Shown here: piece after piece, positions 47,814 through 57,743 of the stretch
Numbering within the stretch: position 1 is the stretch's first letter
Layout of the letters: each line of letters begins with the position of its first letter
Origin: Pseudomonas sp. dw_612
GTDB taxonomy: Bacteria > Pseudomonadota > Gammaproteobacteria > Pseudomonadales > Pseudomonadaceae
Length of the DNA: 64,000 bases
Reading direction: 5' to 3'
NCBI RefSeq assembly: GCF_018449725.1
Contig: NZ_JAAVVC010000004.1
Span: forward strand, 248,001 to 312,000
Translations under genes and position numbers: made by a program
Notes under the pieces: generated by a model
What the model saw: the letters and a program-made list of their open reading frames with translations, nothing else
Databases searched by the model: none
What the model was told of the DNA's origin: nothing

Positions 47814-50800
47814 TCAACGGAAATCCCGGCTACGCACGCTAATGCCATCCAGCAAAAAGCTCAAATCACTCAAACGCCCGGCAATCAAATGCCGCACCTC
47901 GCCTTCCCTTTCCCAGCGTCCGTCGACCTTGAGCAGTTGCGAGCCGACCAGGACCTGGCGCTGCCGTTCGGCCAGGTCGCGCCAGACCACGACGTTGAGG
48001 TTGCCGAACTCGTCCTCGAGGGTGACGAAGGTTACACCGCTGGCGGTGCCGGGTCGTTGGCGGCCGGTCACCAGACCGGCGACGCTGACGGGCCGGCCGT
48101 GCTCGACGTCGAGCAACTCCTTCGAACTGCGGCAACGCCGGGCTTTCAATTCGGCACGCAACAGCGCCAACGGATGCGGGCCGAGGGTGGTGCCGACGGT
48201 CGCGTAATCGGCCTGCAGGTCTTCGCCCACGGAGGGTTTGGGCAAACACACCTCAGGTTCTTCCTGACGCGGCAACCCGGCGAACAACCCGAGCTGCTTC
48301 TGTACCCCCGCCACTTCCCAGCGCGCCCGATGGCGATCGCCGGCCAACCCGCGCAAGGCCCCGGCATCGGCCAGTTGCTCCTGGGCGCGGGCGTCAAGCT
48401 GCGCCCGTTCGCCGAGGTCGGCGATGTCGGCAAATACGCCCCTCGAACGTGCGGCTTCGATACGCCGGGCATCGTCCTCGCGAAAGCCCTTGATCATCCG
48501 CAAGCCCATGCGAATCGCCGGTTGCGCCCCGTTGATCGGCTCCAGGCTGCAATCCCAGTCACTGGCGCGCACATCCACCGGGCGAATCTGCAAATGATGC
48601 CGACGCGCGTCCTGCAGAATCTGGTCCGGGCTGTAGAAACCCATGGGCCAGCTGTTGATCAGCGCACAGGCGAACGCGGCCGGTTCGTGGCATTTGAGCC
48701 AGCAACTGGCGTAGGTCAGCAAAGCGAAACTGGCGGCGTGGGATTCCGGGAAGCCGTAGCTGCCGAAGCCCTTGATCTGTTCGAAGATCTGTGCGGCGAA
48801 TTCCTCCGTGTAGCCCTTTTTTTTCATGCCGGCCGCGAGACGATCCCTATGCGGCTCAAGTCCGCCATGGCGTTTCCACGCGGCCATGGAACGGCGCAAC
48901 TGATCAGCTTCGCCAGGGCTGTAACTGGCGGCGACAATGGCAATCTGCATCACTTGTTCCTGGAACAGCGGCACACCGAGCGTGCGTTGCAACACCTCCC
49001 TCAACTCTTCGGAGGGATAGCTTTCGAGCTCTTCCTTGTTTCGGCGCCGTAGATAGGGGTGCACCATGCCGCCCTGAATAGGGCCGGGGCGAACGATGGC
49101 CACCTCAATCACCAGATCATAGAACTTGCGGGGCTTGAGCCGGGGCAGCATCGACATTTGTGCCCGGGATTCGATCTGGAACACGCCGATGGTATCCGCC
49201 TGGCAAATCATGTCGTAGGTGGCCGCGTCTTCGGACGGGATCGTCGCCAGGCTCAGGTCACGGCCTCGGTGACGGCGCAGCAGATCGAAACAGCGGCGAA
49301 TCGCGCTGAGCATGCCCAGCGCGAGGATATCGACCTTGAGCAGCCCGACCGCGTCGAGGTCATCCTTGTCCCACTGAATAATGGTGCGCTCGGCCATCGC
49401 CGCGTTTTCCACCGGCACCAGATTGTCCAGCGGCTGCTCGGAAATCACAAAGCCGCCGGGGTGCTGGGACAGATGCCGAGGAAAACCGATCAATTGCCCG
49501 GTCAGGCTCAAGACCCGGTGCAACACCGGACTCTCGGGGTCGAACCCGCCTTCCAGCAGGCGCTCGACCGGCGGAGTCTTGTCGCTCCAGTGGCCACAGC
49601 AATCGGCCAGGGCATTGACCTGATCCGGCGGCAGGCCCAAGGCCTTGGCCACATCACGCACCGCGCCGGCCGCATGGTACGTGCTGACTACCGCCGTCAG
49701 CGCGGCGCGGGTGCGGCCATAACGCTGGAACACGTACTGCAAGACTTCTTCACGGCGCTCGTGTTCGAAATCCACGTCAATGTCCGGCGGCTCGTTGCGT
49801 TCCTTGGAGAGGAAACGTTCGAACAGCAACGTCGTGCGATCCGGGTCGATTTCCGTGATACCCAAGGCAAAACACACCGCTGAGTTGGCCGCCGAACCCC
49901 GGCCCTGACAAAGAATTTTTTGCTCGCGGGCGAAACGCACAATGTCGTGGACCGTCAGGAAATAGCTTTCGTAGCCCAGCTCGGCGATCAGCTTCAACTC
50001 TGTGTCGATCTGCGTCAGCACTGCGGGTTTCGGCGCTTTTGGCCAGCGCCACTGGATGCCCTCTTCGGTCAAATGACGCAGCCAGGACGTGGCGGTATGC
50101 CCTTCCGGCACCAGCTCCCGAGGATATTGATAACGCAACTGACCGAGATCGAAGGTGCAACGCCGGGCGATGACCAGCGTTTCGTCGAGCAAGGCTCGCG
50201 GATAGGTTTCGCCTACAACGTCGAGGCAGCGCAGGTGCCGCTCGCCATTGGGATGCAAACGCAAGCCGGCCGCGGCCACCGGCACGTGATAACGGATCGC
50301 GGTCATGGTGTCCTGCAACGCCCGTCGGCCACGGGCGTGCATGTGCACATCGCCGCTGGCCACTGCCGGGATTCGCAGTTCCCTGGCCAGCGCCAGCAAT
50401 GCGTTTAATCGTCGGCTATCGTCCTGCCCACAATGCAACTGGACCGTCAGCCACAGGCGTTCGGCAAACGTCTGCTTGAGCCAGAGGCCGTTCTCAACAT
50501 CATCGACCGCGTCCGGCACCCACAACGCCAGCAACCCCGGCAAGGGTTCGTTGAAGTCCTCCCGCAGCACTTGATACTGGCCCTTTTGCACACGGCGGCG
50601 CGCGCGGGTAATCAACCGGCACAGCGCCTGATAACCCTCGAGGTCTTCCACCAACAGCACCAGTTTCGGCCCGTCCTCGATACGGATCTCGCTGCCAATG
50701 ATCAGCGGCAGCTCGACCGACTTGGCCGCCTGCCAGGCCCGAACAATGCCGGCCAGGGTGCATTCATCGGTGATCGCCAGGGCCTGATAACCCTGGTGTT

Positions 50801-50891
50801 TCGCCCGTTGAAACAACTCCAGCGCGCTGGAAGCCCCACGCTGGAAACTGAAATTCGACAGGCAATGCAGCTCGGCATATTCGACGTTCAT
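47814..50891 (-). CDS. dnaE2: Error-prone DNA polymerase DnaE2 (ImuC)
   Basis: C-family DNA polymerase that performs translesion synthesis with ImuA and ImuB during the SOS response. The 1025-residue protein has the PHP domain at the start ([20 protein letters not shown]), then the polymerase core with active-site acidic motif [16 protein letters not shown] and [20 protein letters not shown], and a C-terminal OB-fold ([20 protein letters not shown]). Length is typical of DnaE2, shorter than replicative DnaE. The ATG at 50891 overlaps the imuB stop by 4 bases; the longer frame begins 7 codons earlier inside imuB. It is the last gene of the lexA2-imuA-imuB-dnaE2 operon, so expression should be controlled by LexA2. 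Confidence 0.95.
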   Translation of the reverse strand: MNVEYAELHCLSNFSFQRGASSALELFQRAKHQGYQALAITDECTLAGIVRAWQAAKSVELPLIIGSEIRIEDGPKLVLLVEDLEGYQALCRLITRARRRVQKGQYQVLREDFNEPLPGLLALWVPDAVDDVENGLWLKQTFAERLWLTVQLHCGQDDSRRLNALLALARELRIPAVASGDVHMHARGRRALQDTMTAIRYHVPVAAAGLRLHPNGERHLRCLDVVGETYPRALLDETLVIARRCTFDLGQLRYQYPRELVPEGHTATSWLRHLTEEGIQWRWPKAPKPAVLTQIDTELKLIAELGYESYFLTVHDIVRFAREQKILCQGRGSAANSAVCFALGITEIDPDRTTLLFERFLSKERNEPPDIDVDFEHERREEVLQYVFQRYGRTRAALTAVVSTYHAAGAVRDVAKALGLPPDQVNALADCCGHWSDKTPPVERLLEGGFDPESPVLHRVLSLTGQLIGFPRHLSQHPGGFVISEQPLDNLVPVENAAMAERTIIQWDKDDLDAVGLLKVDILALGMLSAIRRCFDLLRRHRGRDLSLATIPSEDAATYDMICQADTIGVFQIESRAQMSMLPRLKPRKFYDLVIEVAIVRPGPIQGGMVHPYLRRRNKEELESYPSEELREVLQRTLGVPLFQEQVMQIAIVAASYSPGEADQLRRSMAAWKRHGGLEPHRDRLAAGMKKKGYTEEFAAQIFEQIKGFGSYGFPESHAASFALLTYASCWLKCHEPAAFACALINSWPMGFYSPDQILQDARRHHLQIRPVDVRASDWDCSLEPINGAQPAIRMGLRMIKGFREDDARRIEAARSRGVFADIADLGERAQLDARAQEQLADAGALRGLAGDRHRARWEVAGVQKQLGLFAGLPRQEEPEVCLPKPSVGEDLQADYATVGTTLGPHPLALLRAELKARRCRSSKELLDVEHGRPVSVAGLVTGRQRPGTASGVTFVTLEDEFGNLNVVVWRDLAERQRQVLVGSQLLKVDGRWEREGEVRHLIAGRLSDLSFLLDGISVRSRDFR

Positions 50892-52303
50892 GCGAACCAA
50901 CCCTGCAGCCACAAGGGGCCGTCCTCACCCACCGCCCGATAGGCCCAGCCCTGTTGGCCGGAACGGGTCTGGATCAGGTAGTAATCCCGGCGCACATCGG
51001 CGCCGTCCCACCAACCGGACTCGATGCGTTCCGGCCCCATGAGAATCCGCGTGGAAGCTTCGTGCACCGCCAGCGGTTCGGTCAGCAGCCAGCCCGGCCG
51101 TTGCACGCCCGGCAATCCGCCGCAGAACTGGCTGTCGACACTGGTCTGCCAGGCGCACTCAGGGCGATGATCGGCCTGGAAACGCAAACCCTGCACCGCC
51201 TCGTCCCCCAGCCGGGCGCGCAAGCGTTCGCGCAACTGCTCCCAGGGTAAGGACTGCTGCGGGCGGTCGTCGAACAGTTCCTGGCGCTGGGGCACGAAGC
51301 TCGGCAGGTCTTCGGCGCGCAAGCGAAAACCGCGCACCGGGGCCTCGACCTGCACCTGTTCCAACCGGCCCCGGGCCAGTTCGAAGAGCATCGCCGGATC
51401 GCGCTCGGCGCTGAGCAGCCCGACCTTGATCACGCTGTCCGGCAACCCGGCGTGCTCCAGATGCAGGTCGAAACGCTGCACACCGCTGTCCCGGCCGCAG
51501 AGGAACGCCGACAGGTCACCGGTCAACCGGCGCAATGGAAACAGCAGTGCCTGATGGGATTGCACGTCGAAGTTGAGCTCGATACGCACATCGAAGCGAT
51601 CCGGTGGCAGGTAGAACGCCAGGGCCAGATGACGTAAACCGAGCAAGGCGTCCAGATGCTTGAGCACCTGGGCTTCAAAACGCCGGGCCAGGGTATGCCG
51701 GGGCAGCGCCTGCACCTGGCTCAAGGTGCGCAGGCCCATGCGCGTCAGCGCCGTGGACACCGAAGGTTCGAGGGCGATCCGGTCGATGGGCAACTGCCCC
51801 AGGTGATAGTGCAAAGCCTGATCATCCGGCACCACCAGACCGTCATACACATTGGCCAGCACCCGCGCCGCCACCGGGTTGGGCGCGGCAACGATCCGAT
51901 GGCGAAAGCCCAGCCCGGTGAGTTCGCGGCGCAACCTCGCTTCGAACTGCGGCCAGGCGCCGAACAGGCCCAGGCTCGATTCGATTTCAAACACCACCGC
52001 GCGCGGGTAATGCACGCTGACCTGGGAGCTGAAGCCATAGGCCCAGGCTGCGAGAAACTGTTGCCAGTGTTCGATTTCGGCGGAATCGTACTCGGCGGTG
52101 GCAAAGCCTTTGGTCAAGGCCTGGGCTGCGGTCATGGATTGGCCGGGGCGCAAGCCAAGCGCTCGCGCCGAACCGTTGACCGCTTGTAACACCCGGCGCT
52201 GGGCCGGGCCGGTCAGCAGCGCCAACGGCTCATCGGGGTCGGGGCGCTGACGCAGTACCGCGTCCAGCGCCAATTGCGGGAACAGAATGCACACCCAGCG
52301 CAT
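50888..52303 (-). CDS. imuB: ImuB, inactive Y-family polymerase-like mutagenesis protein
   Basis: A 471-residue Y-family-polymerase-like protein that bridges DnaE2 and the sliding clamp. It lacks catalytic activity in known cases: the N-terminal segment reads [20 protein letters not shown] instead of carrying the first catalytic Asp motif. Family features include [40 protein letters not shown] and the later hairpin-helix region [24 protein letters not shown] near residue 350 may serve as a clamp-binding element. The C terminus ([20 protein letters not shown]) matches ImuB proteins. The ATG at 52303 is preferred over the frame opening at 52333. It lies 7 bases after imuA and overlaps dnaE2 by 4 bases. 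Confidence 0.93.
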   Translation of the reverse strand: MRWVCILFPQLALDAVLRQRPDPDEPLALLTGPAQRRVLQAVNGSARALGLRPGQSMTAAQALTKGFATAEYDSAEIEHWQQFLAAWAYGFSSQVSVHYPRAVVFEIESSLGLFGAWPQFEARLRRELTGLGFRHRIVAAPNPVAARVLANVYDGLVVPDDQALHYHLGQLPIDRIALEPSVSTALTRMGLRTLSQVQALPRHTLARRFEAQVLKHLDALLGLRHLALAFYLPPDRFDVRIELNFDVQSHQALLFPLRRLTGDLSAFLCGRDSGVQRFDLHLEHAGLPDSVIKVGLLSAERDPAMLFELARGRLEQVQVEAPVRGFRLRAEDLPSFVPQRQELFDDRPQQSLPWEQLRERLRARLGDEAVQGLRFQADHRPECAWQTSVDSQFCGGLPGVQRPGWLLTEPLAVHEASTRILMGPERIESGWWDGADVRRDYYLIQTRSGQQGWAYRAVGEDGPLWLQGWFA

Positions 52304-52310
52304 GGCAACC

Positions 52311-52928
52311 TCAATGTCCCATGGCAAAGGCAATCGGCGCCGTACGCGCCAATCCGCCCCGGCACTTCAAGACCCGCAACTGCGCAGGCCGGGCGTCGAT
52401 GGCTATGCGCAGGGCGGCCGGCGAAGGATTGACCGTCTCGGCCAGCGAGCGATAGGCAAACGCCAGGGTCGAGCCGGTTTCCGCCGCCACCTGCAAGCGT
52501 CGCAATGCGCGGTCATCGGCCTTGTGCGGCCAACACAGCACCGCGCCGCAACTGCCCGAACGCAGGCATTGTTCCGCCGCCCACAACGCATCGCGTTCGC
52601 TGGCCTGGATGATCGACAACTGGCGCAGATCGACCCCGGCGTTCTGCCAGGCCTGGGGATACGGCACGTACGGCGGCGCGATCAGCACGATACGCTCGCC
52701 CGCCGCCGACAGCCGCGCCAGGGCCGGCCACACCAGTTGCAATTCGCCGACGCCCTGCCCGGCCAGGAGGATTTCGCTCAGCGCCGCTTCCGGCCAGCCC
52801 CCGGTGGGCAACGCCGCATCCAGCGCGGCATGCCCGGTGGGTTGCGGGCTGACGGCCGGGGGCGCAGGCCGGCCCTTCCAGACCTGGCCGCCATTGAACA
52901 GCGTATCCAACGCAACGACGGCGCCCAT
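52311..52928 (-). CDS. imuA: ImuA, RecA/SulA-like mutagenesis protein
   Basis: A 205-residue protein of the ImuA family, a RecA-like (in pseudomonads formerly SulA-like) partner needed for DNA-damage-induced mutagenesis with ImuB and DnaE2. Recognisable segments: GHAALDAALPTGGWPEAALS, ILLAGQGVGELQLVWPALAR, RIVLIAPPYVPYPQAW and SGSCGAVLCWPHKADDRALR. A classical Walker A Lys is not evident, as is usual for this family. The ATG at 52928 overlaps the lexA2 stop by one base (TGATG) with AAGGG just upstream, so translation is coupled to lexA2. Confidence 0.92.
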   Translation of the reverse strand: MGAVVALDTLFNGGQVWKGRPAPPAVSPQPTGHAALDAALPTGGWPEAALSEILLAGQGVGELQLVWPALARLSAAGERIVLIAPPYVPYPQAWQNAGVDLRQLSIIQASERDALWAAEQCLRSGSCGAVLCWPHKADDRALRRLQVAAETGSTLAFAYRSLAETVNPSPAALRIAIDARPAQLRVLKCRGGLARTAPIAFAMGH

Positions 52929-53545
52929 CACCCTTGCCTCACCAGACCGCAAAACACCCCTTCGATGGCCAGGTCCTGATCGGCTTCGACAATGATCGGC
53001 TTATAGGCCGGGTTACGCGGCAGCAGCCGCACGGTATCGCCGACCCGTTCGAAACGCTTGATGGTGACTTCGCCGTCGAGCCGCGCCACCACGATCTGGC
53101 CGTTGAGTGCCTCGGGGTTGCGGTGCACGCCCACCAGGTCGCCGTCGAGAATACCGTCCTCGATCATCGAATCGCCCTGGACCCGCAGCAGGTAGTCCGG
53201 CACCCGGGAGAAGATCGACGGGTCGAACAGCAAACGGCTGTGCACCTCGGCATCCGCACCAATCGGCGCGCCCGCCGCCACCCGGCCGAGTACTGGAATA
53301 TCCAGCAACTCGAGCCGCGCCGGTTGCCCGAGCAAGCGAATGCCCCGGGCCTGATGCGGGTTGACCTCGATAAAACCGGCTTCGGTCAGCGCCAGCACAT
53401 GCTTGCGCGCCACGCTGCGGGAGGCGAAACCAAACGCCTCGCTGATTTCAGCGAGGCTCGGGGACTGACCGTGCTCCGCGATTCGATCACGGATAAAAGT
53501 CAGGATGGCGGTACGGCGGGGAGTGAGAGTCGTCATGGAGTACAT
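52928..53545 (-). CDS. lexA2: LexA2 repressor of the imuA-imuB-dnaE2 cassette
   Basis: A 205-residue LexA-type repressor, the second LexA found in pseudomonads, which controls its own mutagenesis operon. The N-terminal winged helix (TPRRTAILTFIRDRIAEHGQ, LAEISEAFGFASRSVARKHV) binds DNA. The C-terminal domain has the A91-G92 cleavage site in RVAAGAPIGADAE and the Ser126-Lys163 dyad (QGDSMIEDG, EVTIKRF), so RecA-stimulated self-cleavage should work. Two ATGs compete: 53545 lies inside the operator palindrome and 53536 three codons later. Neither has a strong ribosome-binding site. First gene of the operon. Confidence 0.92.
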   Translation of the reverse strand: MYSMTTLTPRRTAILTFIRDRIAEHGQSPSLAEISEAFGFASRSVARKHVLALTEAGFIEVNPHQARGIRLLGQPARLELLDIPVLGRVAAGAPIGADAEVHSRLLFDPSIFSRVPDYLLRVQGDSMIEDGILDGDLVGVHRNPEALNGQIVVARLDGEVTIKRFERVGDTVRLLPRNPAYKPIIVEADQDLAIEGVFCGLVRQG

Positions 53546-53553
53546 TTGTACTC
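53538..53553. promoter_or_regulatory. LexA2-type operator (SOS box) over the lexA2 start
   Basis: GAGTACATTTGTACTC is a 16-base near-perfect palindrome, matching the AGTAC-N4-G(T/G)(A/G)CT type box described for pseudomonad LexA2. It covers the upstream ATG of lexA2 at 53545, implying autorepression by blocking both transcription and the start region. No second copy was found in the window. Confidence 0.75.
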
Positions 53554-53620
53554 TTTTGGCGTTTTTCTGGCAACAACCGTCAATCCGGTAAACGCTGTGT
53601 AGGCACCGCGTAGGAGCTGT

Positions 53621-53714
53621 GTAGGAGCTGACGAGTGAAACGAGGCTGCGATCTTTTGATCTTAAAAAATCAAAATCAAAAGATCGCAGCCTCGTTTCAC
53701 TCGTCAGCCCCTAC
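53621..53714. repeat. REP-type inverted repeat (GACGAGTGAAACGAGGCTGC family)
   Basis: Arms of about 40 bases (AGCTGACGAGTGAAACGAGG... and complement, with a small mismatch near the outer end) around an A/T-rich loop. Same inner half (CTGCGATCTTTTGATCTT) as the CCGAAGG family but a different outer half. An extra partial arm GTAGGAGCTGT lies just upstream. Confidence 0.88.
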
Positions 53715-53800
53715 AGGGAATCCAAGTCAGGCCAAAAAGATCGCAGTCACGTACAGGGAATCCAGGCCAGACCAAAAGATCGCAGTCACGTACGGAGAAA
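53714..53800. repeat. Two 40-base degenerate tandem copies beside the REP
   Basis: CAGGGAATCCAAGTCAGGCC... (53714-53753) and CAGGGAATCCAGGCCAGACC... (53754-53792) share most bases and both contain AAGATCGCAGTCACGTAC; a third partial copy (GAAACCAAGTCAG) follows. They run to the end of the LysR gene. The AGATCGCAG core suggests decayed REP arms. Confidence 0.7.
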
Positions 53801-53805
53801 CCAAG

Positions 53806-54741
53806 TCAGTGACGAGCGCAGCCATCACCCAATCCACGGGCCGCCAGAAACTCTGCGATGTAATCGATAAACGCCACGACCTTGGCCGTGGCCCGCCGAT
53901 GGCTCGGGTACACCGCCAGAATGTGCGCACCGAAGCTGTCCGGGTCGATGTCGTAGTCGGCCATCAGCCGCACCAGCCGTCCGTCGGCGATGTACGGCGC
54001 GGCGCTCCACAATGGCGTGTGCAGCAAACCGCGTCCGGCCAGGGCATTGGCCAGCAGCAAATCGTAATTGTCGCTGCGCAGCCGTGGCGACCGGGGTTGC
54101 GGCAGGCTCAGGCGCTGGCCATCGCGCTCGGCCCACCAGAATTCGCGGCTGAGCAACGGATGGCGATACAACAGCCATTCGTGCTGATCGAGGGTTTGCG
54201 GCGTCACCGGCAAGCCCTTGCGCGCCAGATAGGCCGGACTGCCGCACAACGCCAGGCGATTGCTGCCGACGACCCGGGCAATCAGCCCCGGCAAGTCGTC
54301 ATGCCCCTCGCGCAGGGCCAGATCGTAGCCGCTTTCCAGCAGATTGACGAACTCGTCGCACAAATCCACTTGCAGGTTGATCTGCGGGTATTGCTCCAGG
54401 AAACCACCGCACACCTGATCAAGAAACGCCTGCCCATACGCCAGCGGCGCAGTGATTTTCAGGCTGCCGCGCAGGCCATGTTGCATCTGCTCGACTTCCT
54501 CGCCGGCCTCCTCAAGTCGCTGCAACACCTGACGTGCGGTTTCCAGATACAGCCGCCCGACTTCCGTCAGCAAAATCCGTCGGGTGCTGCGCTCGAATAA
54601 TCGTGCGCCGAGTTCGGCTTCGAGGTGATTGACCGCTTTGGTCAGCGCCGACGGGGTCTTGCCCAGTTGCTCGGCGGCGCGACTGAAACTGCCCAGTTGC
54701 GCGGTGACCACGAACATTTTCAATGCACCCAACTTGTCCAT
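53806..54741 (-). CDS. LysR family transcriptional regulator
   Basis: A 311-residue LysR-type regulator of the CrgA/DsdC-like subgroup: winged helix MDKLGALKMFVVTAQLGSFS, AEQLGKTPSALTKAVNHLEA, then an effector domain with LRGSLKITAPLAYGQAFLDQ and GYDLALREGHDDLPGLIARV. Divergent from an exported amidohydrolase gene across 103 bases, the normal arrangement for a LysR regulator and its target. The effector is unknown. The ATG at 54741 is fixed by the conserved N terminus; the very long open frame upstream is antisense to the amidohydrolase. Confidence 0.92.
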   Translation of the reverse strand: MDKLGALKMFVVTAQLGSFSRAAEQLGKTPSALTKAVNHLEAELGARLFERSTRRILLTEVGRLYLETARQVLQRLEEAGEEVEQMQHGLRGSLKITAPLAYGQAFLDQVCGGFLEQYPQINLQVDLCDEFVNLLESGYDLALREGHDDLPGLIARVVGSNRLALCGSPAYLARKGLPVTPQTLDQHEWLLYRHPLLSREFWWAERDGQRLSLPQPRSPRLRSDNYDLLLANALAGRGLLHTPLWSAAPYIADGRLVRLMADYDIDPDSFGAHILAVYPSHRRATAKVVAFIDYIAEFLAARGLGDGCARH

Positions 54742-54844
54742 GCTTTTTCCATTCCGGCAAAAACGTTTTTCGTGAGGCAGGCGTTCTGCTGAGTGCAGGC
54801 AGCCACTAATCTGGCCATCAGACGCAATAACAAGGAAACATTCA
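54742..54844. promoter_or_regulatory. Divergent LysR-amidohydrolase promoter region
   Basis: 103 bases between divergent starts. It holds AAGGAAA before the amidohydrolase ATG and, around 54805-54815, an A/T-containing stretch (CACTAATCTGGCCA). No clear T-N11-A LysR box was fixed with confidence. Confidence 0.4.
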
Positions 54845-56587
54845 ATGAAAAGATTCATCCCGAATCTGTTGATAGCCGCTGTTAGTTTTGCCTCGATGGA
54901 AGCCATGGCCGCCACCGATCTGGTGCTGCTCAATGGCAAGATTTTCACCGCCGACCGCGCCCAACCGAAGGTGCAGGCCCTGGCGGTAGAAAACGGCAAG
55001 GTGCTGAAAGTCGGCACGGATGCGCAGATCAAAGCCTTGATCGAGTCCGGCACCCGTGTCGTCGACCTCGGCGGCAAAACCCTGATGCCCGGCCTGATCG
55101 ACAGCCATTCCCATGCGATTTTCGGTGGCCTGGAAATGGTCTCGGCCAATATGGAAGACGAGGTGGTCAGCCTCGACGAACTGGAAAAACGCCTGCGCGG
55201 CTGGCGTGACGACGGCAAGGCCAAACATGGCGATGTGTTGAGCGTGGCCGGCATGAGCTCGGCGTATTGGGCACAAGCCGAAGCCTTGGGTAAAACATTC
55301 AACAGCGGCGAATGGGCCAAGGTGCCCGTGGTGTTCACCGGCAGCGACCACCACACCGCGTGGGCCAACAACGTGATGCTGGAACGCGCGGGCATTGATA
55401 CCGCGCTGCTGAAAAGCTTGCCGGATGCAGAGAAAGACACGATCGGCAAACGCGCCGATGGCACACCCAACGGTTTTCTGGTGGACGCGGGTTGGGACCG
55501 GGTCGCCTCGAAAATGCCGGTGCCGAGCGCCGCCGACATGCTCAAAGCCGCGCAATCCGCCGTGCGCTACAACAACAGCCTCGGCATCACCGCGTGGATG
55601 GACCCGGCCGCCAATGCCGCACCCGGCGAGCCGGTCTTCGCCCTCAAGCCCACGGAAAAAACCGTCGGTGTGTTGCCGGCCTATAAAGCGTTGTCCGAGA
55701 GTGGCGACATGACGGTACACGTCGCCGCACTGCTGGTGGCCAATCCGAAAAGTGTACCGGCCGATCTCGATACCCTGGACAAGGTCCGCCAGCAGTTCCA
55801 GGGCATCCCGAACCTGACCTTGCCCGGGATCAAGATCTTCGCCGATGGCGTGATCGAGTTTCCGGCCCAGAGCGCGGCGATGATCGATCCATACACCAAC
55901 TCGCACAAACCGGGCGAGTTGCTGATCGATCCCAAGCATTTCGGCGAACTGGTCAGCGCCATCGACAAACGCGGCTGGCTGGTGCATATCCACGCCATCG
56001 GCGACCGCGCGGTGCGTGAATCCCTGAACGGCATCGAGCAGGCGCGCAAGGATCGCCAGAGCGGCGTGACCCATTCGATCACGCACCTGCAAATGGTCAA
56101 CCCGAAGGAATTTGCGCGATTCAAACCGCTGAACGTGATCGCCTCCATGCAACTGCTGTGGGCCAGCGCCGACGATTACACCACGGATATGATCAAGCCC
56201 TACGTCAGCGCCCTGGCCTTCCGATATCAATACCCGGCGCACTCGCTGCTGAAACAGGGCGCGACCATTGCTGGCGCCAGTGACTGGCCGGTGTCTTCGC
56301 CCAATCCATTCAACGCCATGGCCCAGGCCATCACCCGCGTCGGCCCGTTGGGCGTGCTGAATGCCGATGAACGTCTGGACCGGGAAACGATGTTCTACGC
56401 CTACACCCTGAATGCCGCGCGCACCATCGGGCTGGAGCAGCAGATCGGTTCGCTGAGCCCCGGCAAGCAGGCGGATTTCATCGTGCTGGATCGCGATGTG
56501 TTCAAGGTCGATAACAAAGCGCTGCACGACACCCAAGTGCTGCAAACCTGGTTTGCCGGTCGTCAGGTCTACGCCCCTACCCTATAA
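54845..56587 (+). CDS. Exported amidohydrolase family protein (YtcJ-like)
   Basis: A 580-residue amidohydrolase-3 family hydrolase with a Sec signal peptide (MKRFIPNLLIAAVSFASMEA, cleavage near MAA-TD). The metal site includes LIDSHSHAIFGG, LVHIHAIGDRAV and the late Asp in GASDWPVSSPNPF. It is a second, distant relative of the Tat-type amidohydrolase at 24826, but with a Sec rather than Tat-type signal and no Cys-rich tail. Divergent from a LysR regulator and followed 95 bases later by a porin-like gene, suggesting a regulated system for hydrolysing an unknown amide, carbamate or ester outside the cytoplasm. AAGGAAAC precedes the ATG. Confidence 0.85.
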   Translation: MKRFIPNLLIAAVSFASMEAMAATDLVLLNGKIFTADRAQPKVQALAVENGKVLKVGTDAQIKALIESGTRVVDLGGKTLMPGLIDSHSHAIFGGLEMVSANMEDEVVSLDELEKRLRGWRDDGKAKHGDVLSVAGMSSAYWAQAEALGKTFNSGEWAKVPVVFTGSDHHTAWANNVMLERAGIDTALLKSLPDAEKDTIGKRADGTPNGFLVDAGWDRVASKMPVPSAADMLKAAQSAVRYNNSLGITAWMDPAANAAPGEPVFALKPTEKTVGVLPAYKALSESGDMTVHVAALLVANPKSVPADLDTLDKVRQQFQGIPNLTLPGIKIFADGVIEFPAQSAAMIDPYTNSHKPGELLIDPKHFGELVSAIDKRGWLVHIHAIGDRAVRESLNGIEQARKDRQSGVTHSITHLQMVNPKEFARFKPLNVIASMQLLWASADDYTTDMIKPYVSALAFRYQYPAHSLLKQGATIAGASDWPVSSPNPFNAMAQAITRVGPLGVLNADERLDRETMFYAYTLNAARTIGLEQQIGSLSPGKQADFIVLDRDVFKVDNKALHDTQVLQTWFAGRQVYAPTL

Positions 56588-56682
56588 AAAACCCTTTGCT
56601 GCCCGCCCCGCGCCCGTCGTCGGGGTGCGGCGCAGCCTTGTCCGAAATCTGCCCAAAACAATCAAAACAAAGGCATTCACCC

Positions 56683-57420
56683 ATGAAAGCTTTCACCCTG
56701 TTCGCCCTCGGTTCCTTGAGCGTGCTGCCGTTGAGCAGCCAGGCCATCCCCTTGAATGACGATTTCAACGTGCTGGTGGATTTGACCCTGGCCAGCGATT
56801 ACCGCACGCGTGGCATCTCGCAAACCCAGAACGACCCTGCCGTGCAGGCCGGCGTTACCTTGGCCCATAGCAGTGGTTTGTATGCGGGGGTCTGGAGTTC
56901 GAACGTCGATTTCGGCGGCGGCCTGAAGACCCGGCAGGAAATCGACTATTACGCCGGTTGGCTCTGGCAGGCGACCGATGCCGTGAGCCTGGACCTCGGT
57001 TACCTGAAATACGCCTACCCCAAGGAAGGCCAGTTCAATCAGAGCGAGACCTATGGGATTCTCAGCGTTTACGGGGTGAAACTCGGGGCCTATTACTCGG
57101 CGGATGCGCCGGGGATCGACAGCAAACAGAGTTCGCTCTACACCTACGTCGGCTACGAAACCGAATTGCCTTATGGGCTGGGCCTGAAACTGCGCTACGG
57201 TGAAATGGATTTCAAGGAACCGCACTTGTACGCGTCCAACGGCCACGCAGAGGATGCGTACCACGAATGGGAAGTAAAACTGAGCCACGAACTGGCCGGG
57301 GTGATGCTGGGGTTGAGCTACATCGATACCGACCTTTCTCAAAGCCAGTGCGCGAGCAACTGGGGGTTTGATGATGTGTGCACCGCTACGGTAGTGGCGA
57401 GCATCAGCAAATCCTTCTGA
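56683..57420 (+). CDS. TorF family putative porin
   Basis: A 245-residue outer-membrane beta-barrel of the TorF/Gcw_chp family: signal peptide (MKAFTLFALGSLSVLPLSSQ, cut near QA-IP), then LTLASDYRTRGISQTQNDPA, the family hallmark, followed by alternating strands (AGVWSSNVDFGGGLKTRQEI, YTYVGYETELPYGLGLKLRY) and a C-terminal Phe (SISKSF) expected of outer-membrane proteins. The ATG at 56683 is chosen for its signal peptide. It follows the amidohydrolase and could take up its product or substrate; expression from the same promoter is likely. Confidence 0.82.
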   Translation: MKAFTLFALGSLSVLPLSSQAIPLNDDFNVLVDLTLASDYRTRGISQTQNDPAVQAGVTLAHSSGLYAGVWSSNVDFGGGLKTRQEIDYYAGWLWQATDAVSLDLGYLKYAYPKEGQFNQSETYGILSVYGVKLGAYYSADAPGIDSKQSSLYTYVGYETELPYGLGLKLRYGEMDFKEPHLYASNGHAEDAYHEWEVKLSHELAGVMLGLSYIDTDLSQSQCASNWGFDDVCTATVVASISKSF

Positions 57421-57432
57421 CCCCCACAGATC

Positions 57433-57673
57433 CATTCAACATCCCAATTGACTGACCCACCGCTTTCGCGAGCAAGCCCGCTCCCACATGTTGATCTCGG
57501 GCACCCACAAATCCCGTGCACGGCGCAAATCCCCTGTGGGAGCGGGCTTGCTCGCGAAGGCAATTTCACATTCAACATCGATATTGACTGACCCGCCGCT
57601 TTCGCGAGCAAGCCCGCTCCCACATGTTGATCTCGGGCATCCACAAATCCTGTGCACGGCGCAAATCCCTTGT
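57433..57673. repeat. Direct duplication of a 105-base block containing a REP arm
   Basis: 57433-57537 and 57569-57673 are near-identical (about 5 differences), each holding CATTCAACATC, a GCGAGCAAGCCCGCTCCCAC arm, GTTGATCTCGGGCA and CCGTGCACGGCGC-type sequence. The 31 bases between carry an opposing arm. The 318-base gap 57421-57738 holds nothing else except the REP pair below. Confidence 0.8.
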
Positions 57674-57743
57674 AGGAGCAAGGCTTGCCCGCGAAGACGG
57701 TGTGTCAGGTACGCCGCCTTCGCGGGCAAGCCTCGCTCCTACG
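57671..57743. repeat. Compact REP pair (GCAAGGCTTGCCCGCGA family)
   Basis: Arms GTAGGAGCAAGGCTTGCCCG and CGGGCAAGCCTCGCTCCTAC, spacer GTGTGTCAGGTACGCC. Its right end overlaps the DUF971 stop region at 57739. Confidence 0.85.

Noticed and set aside
54842..56545. Minus-strand frame (567 codons) opposite the exported amidohydrolase
   Set aside because: The plus strand has signal peptide and metal-site motifs; the opposite frame has composition bias only.
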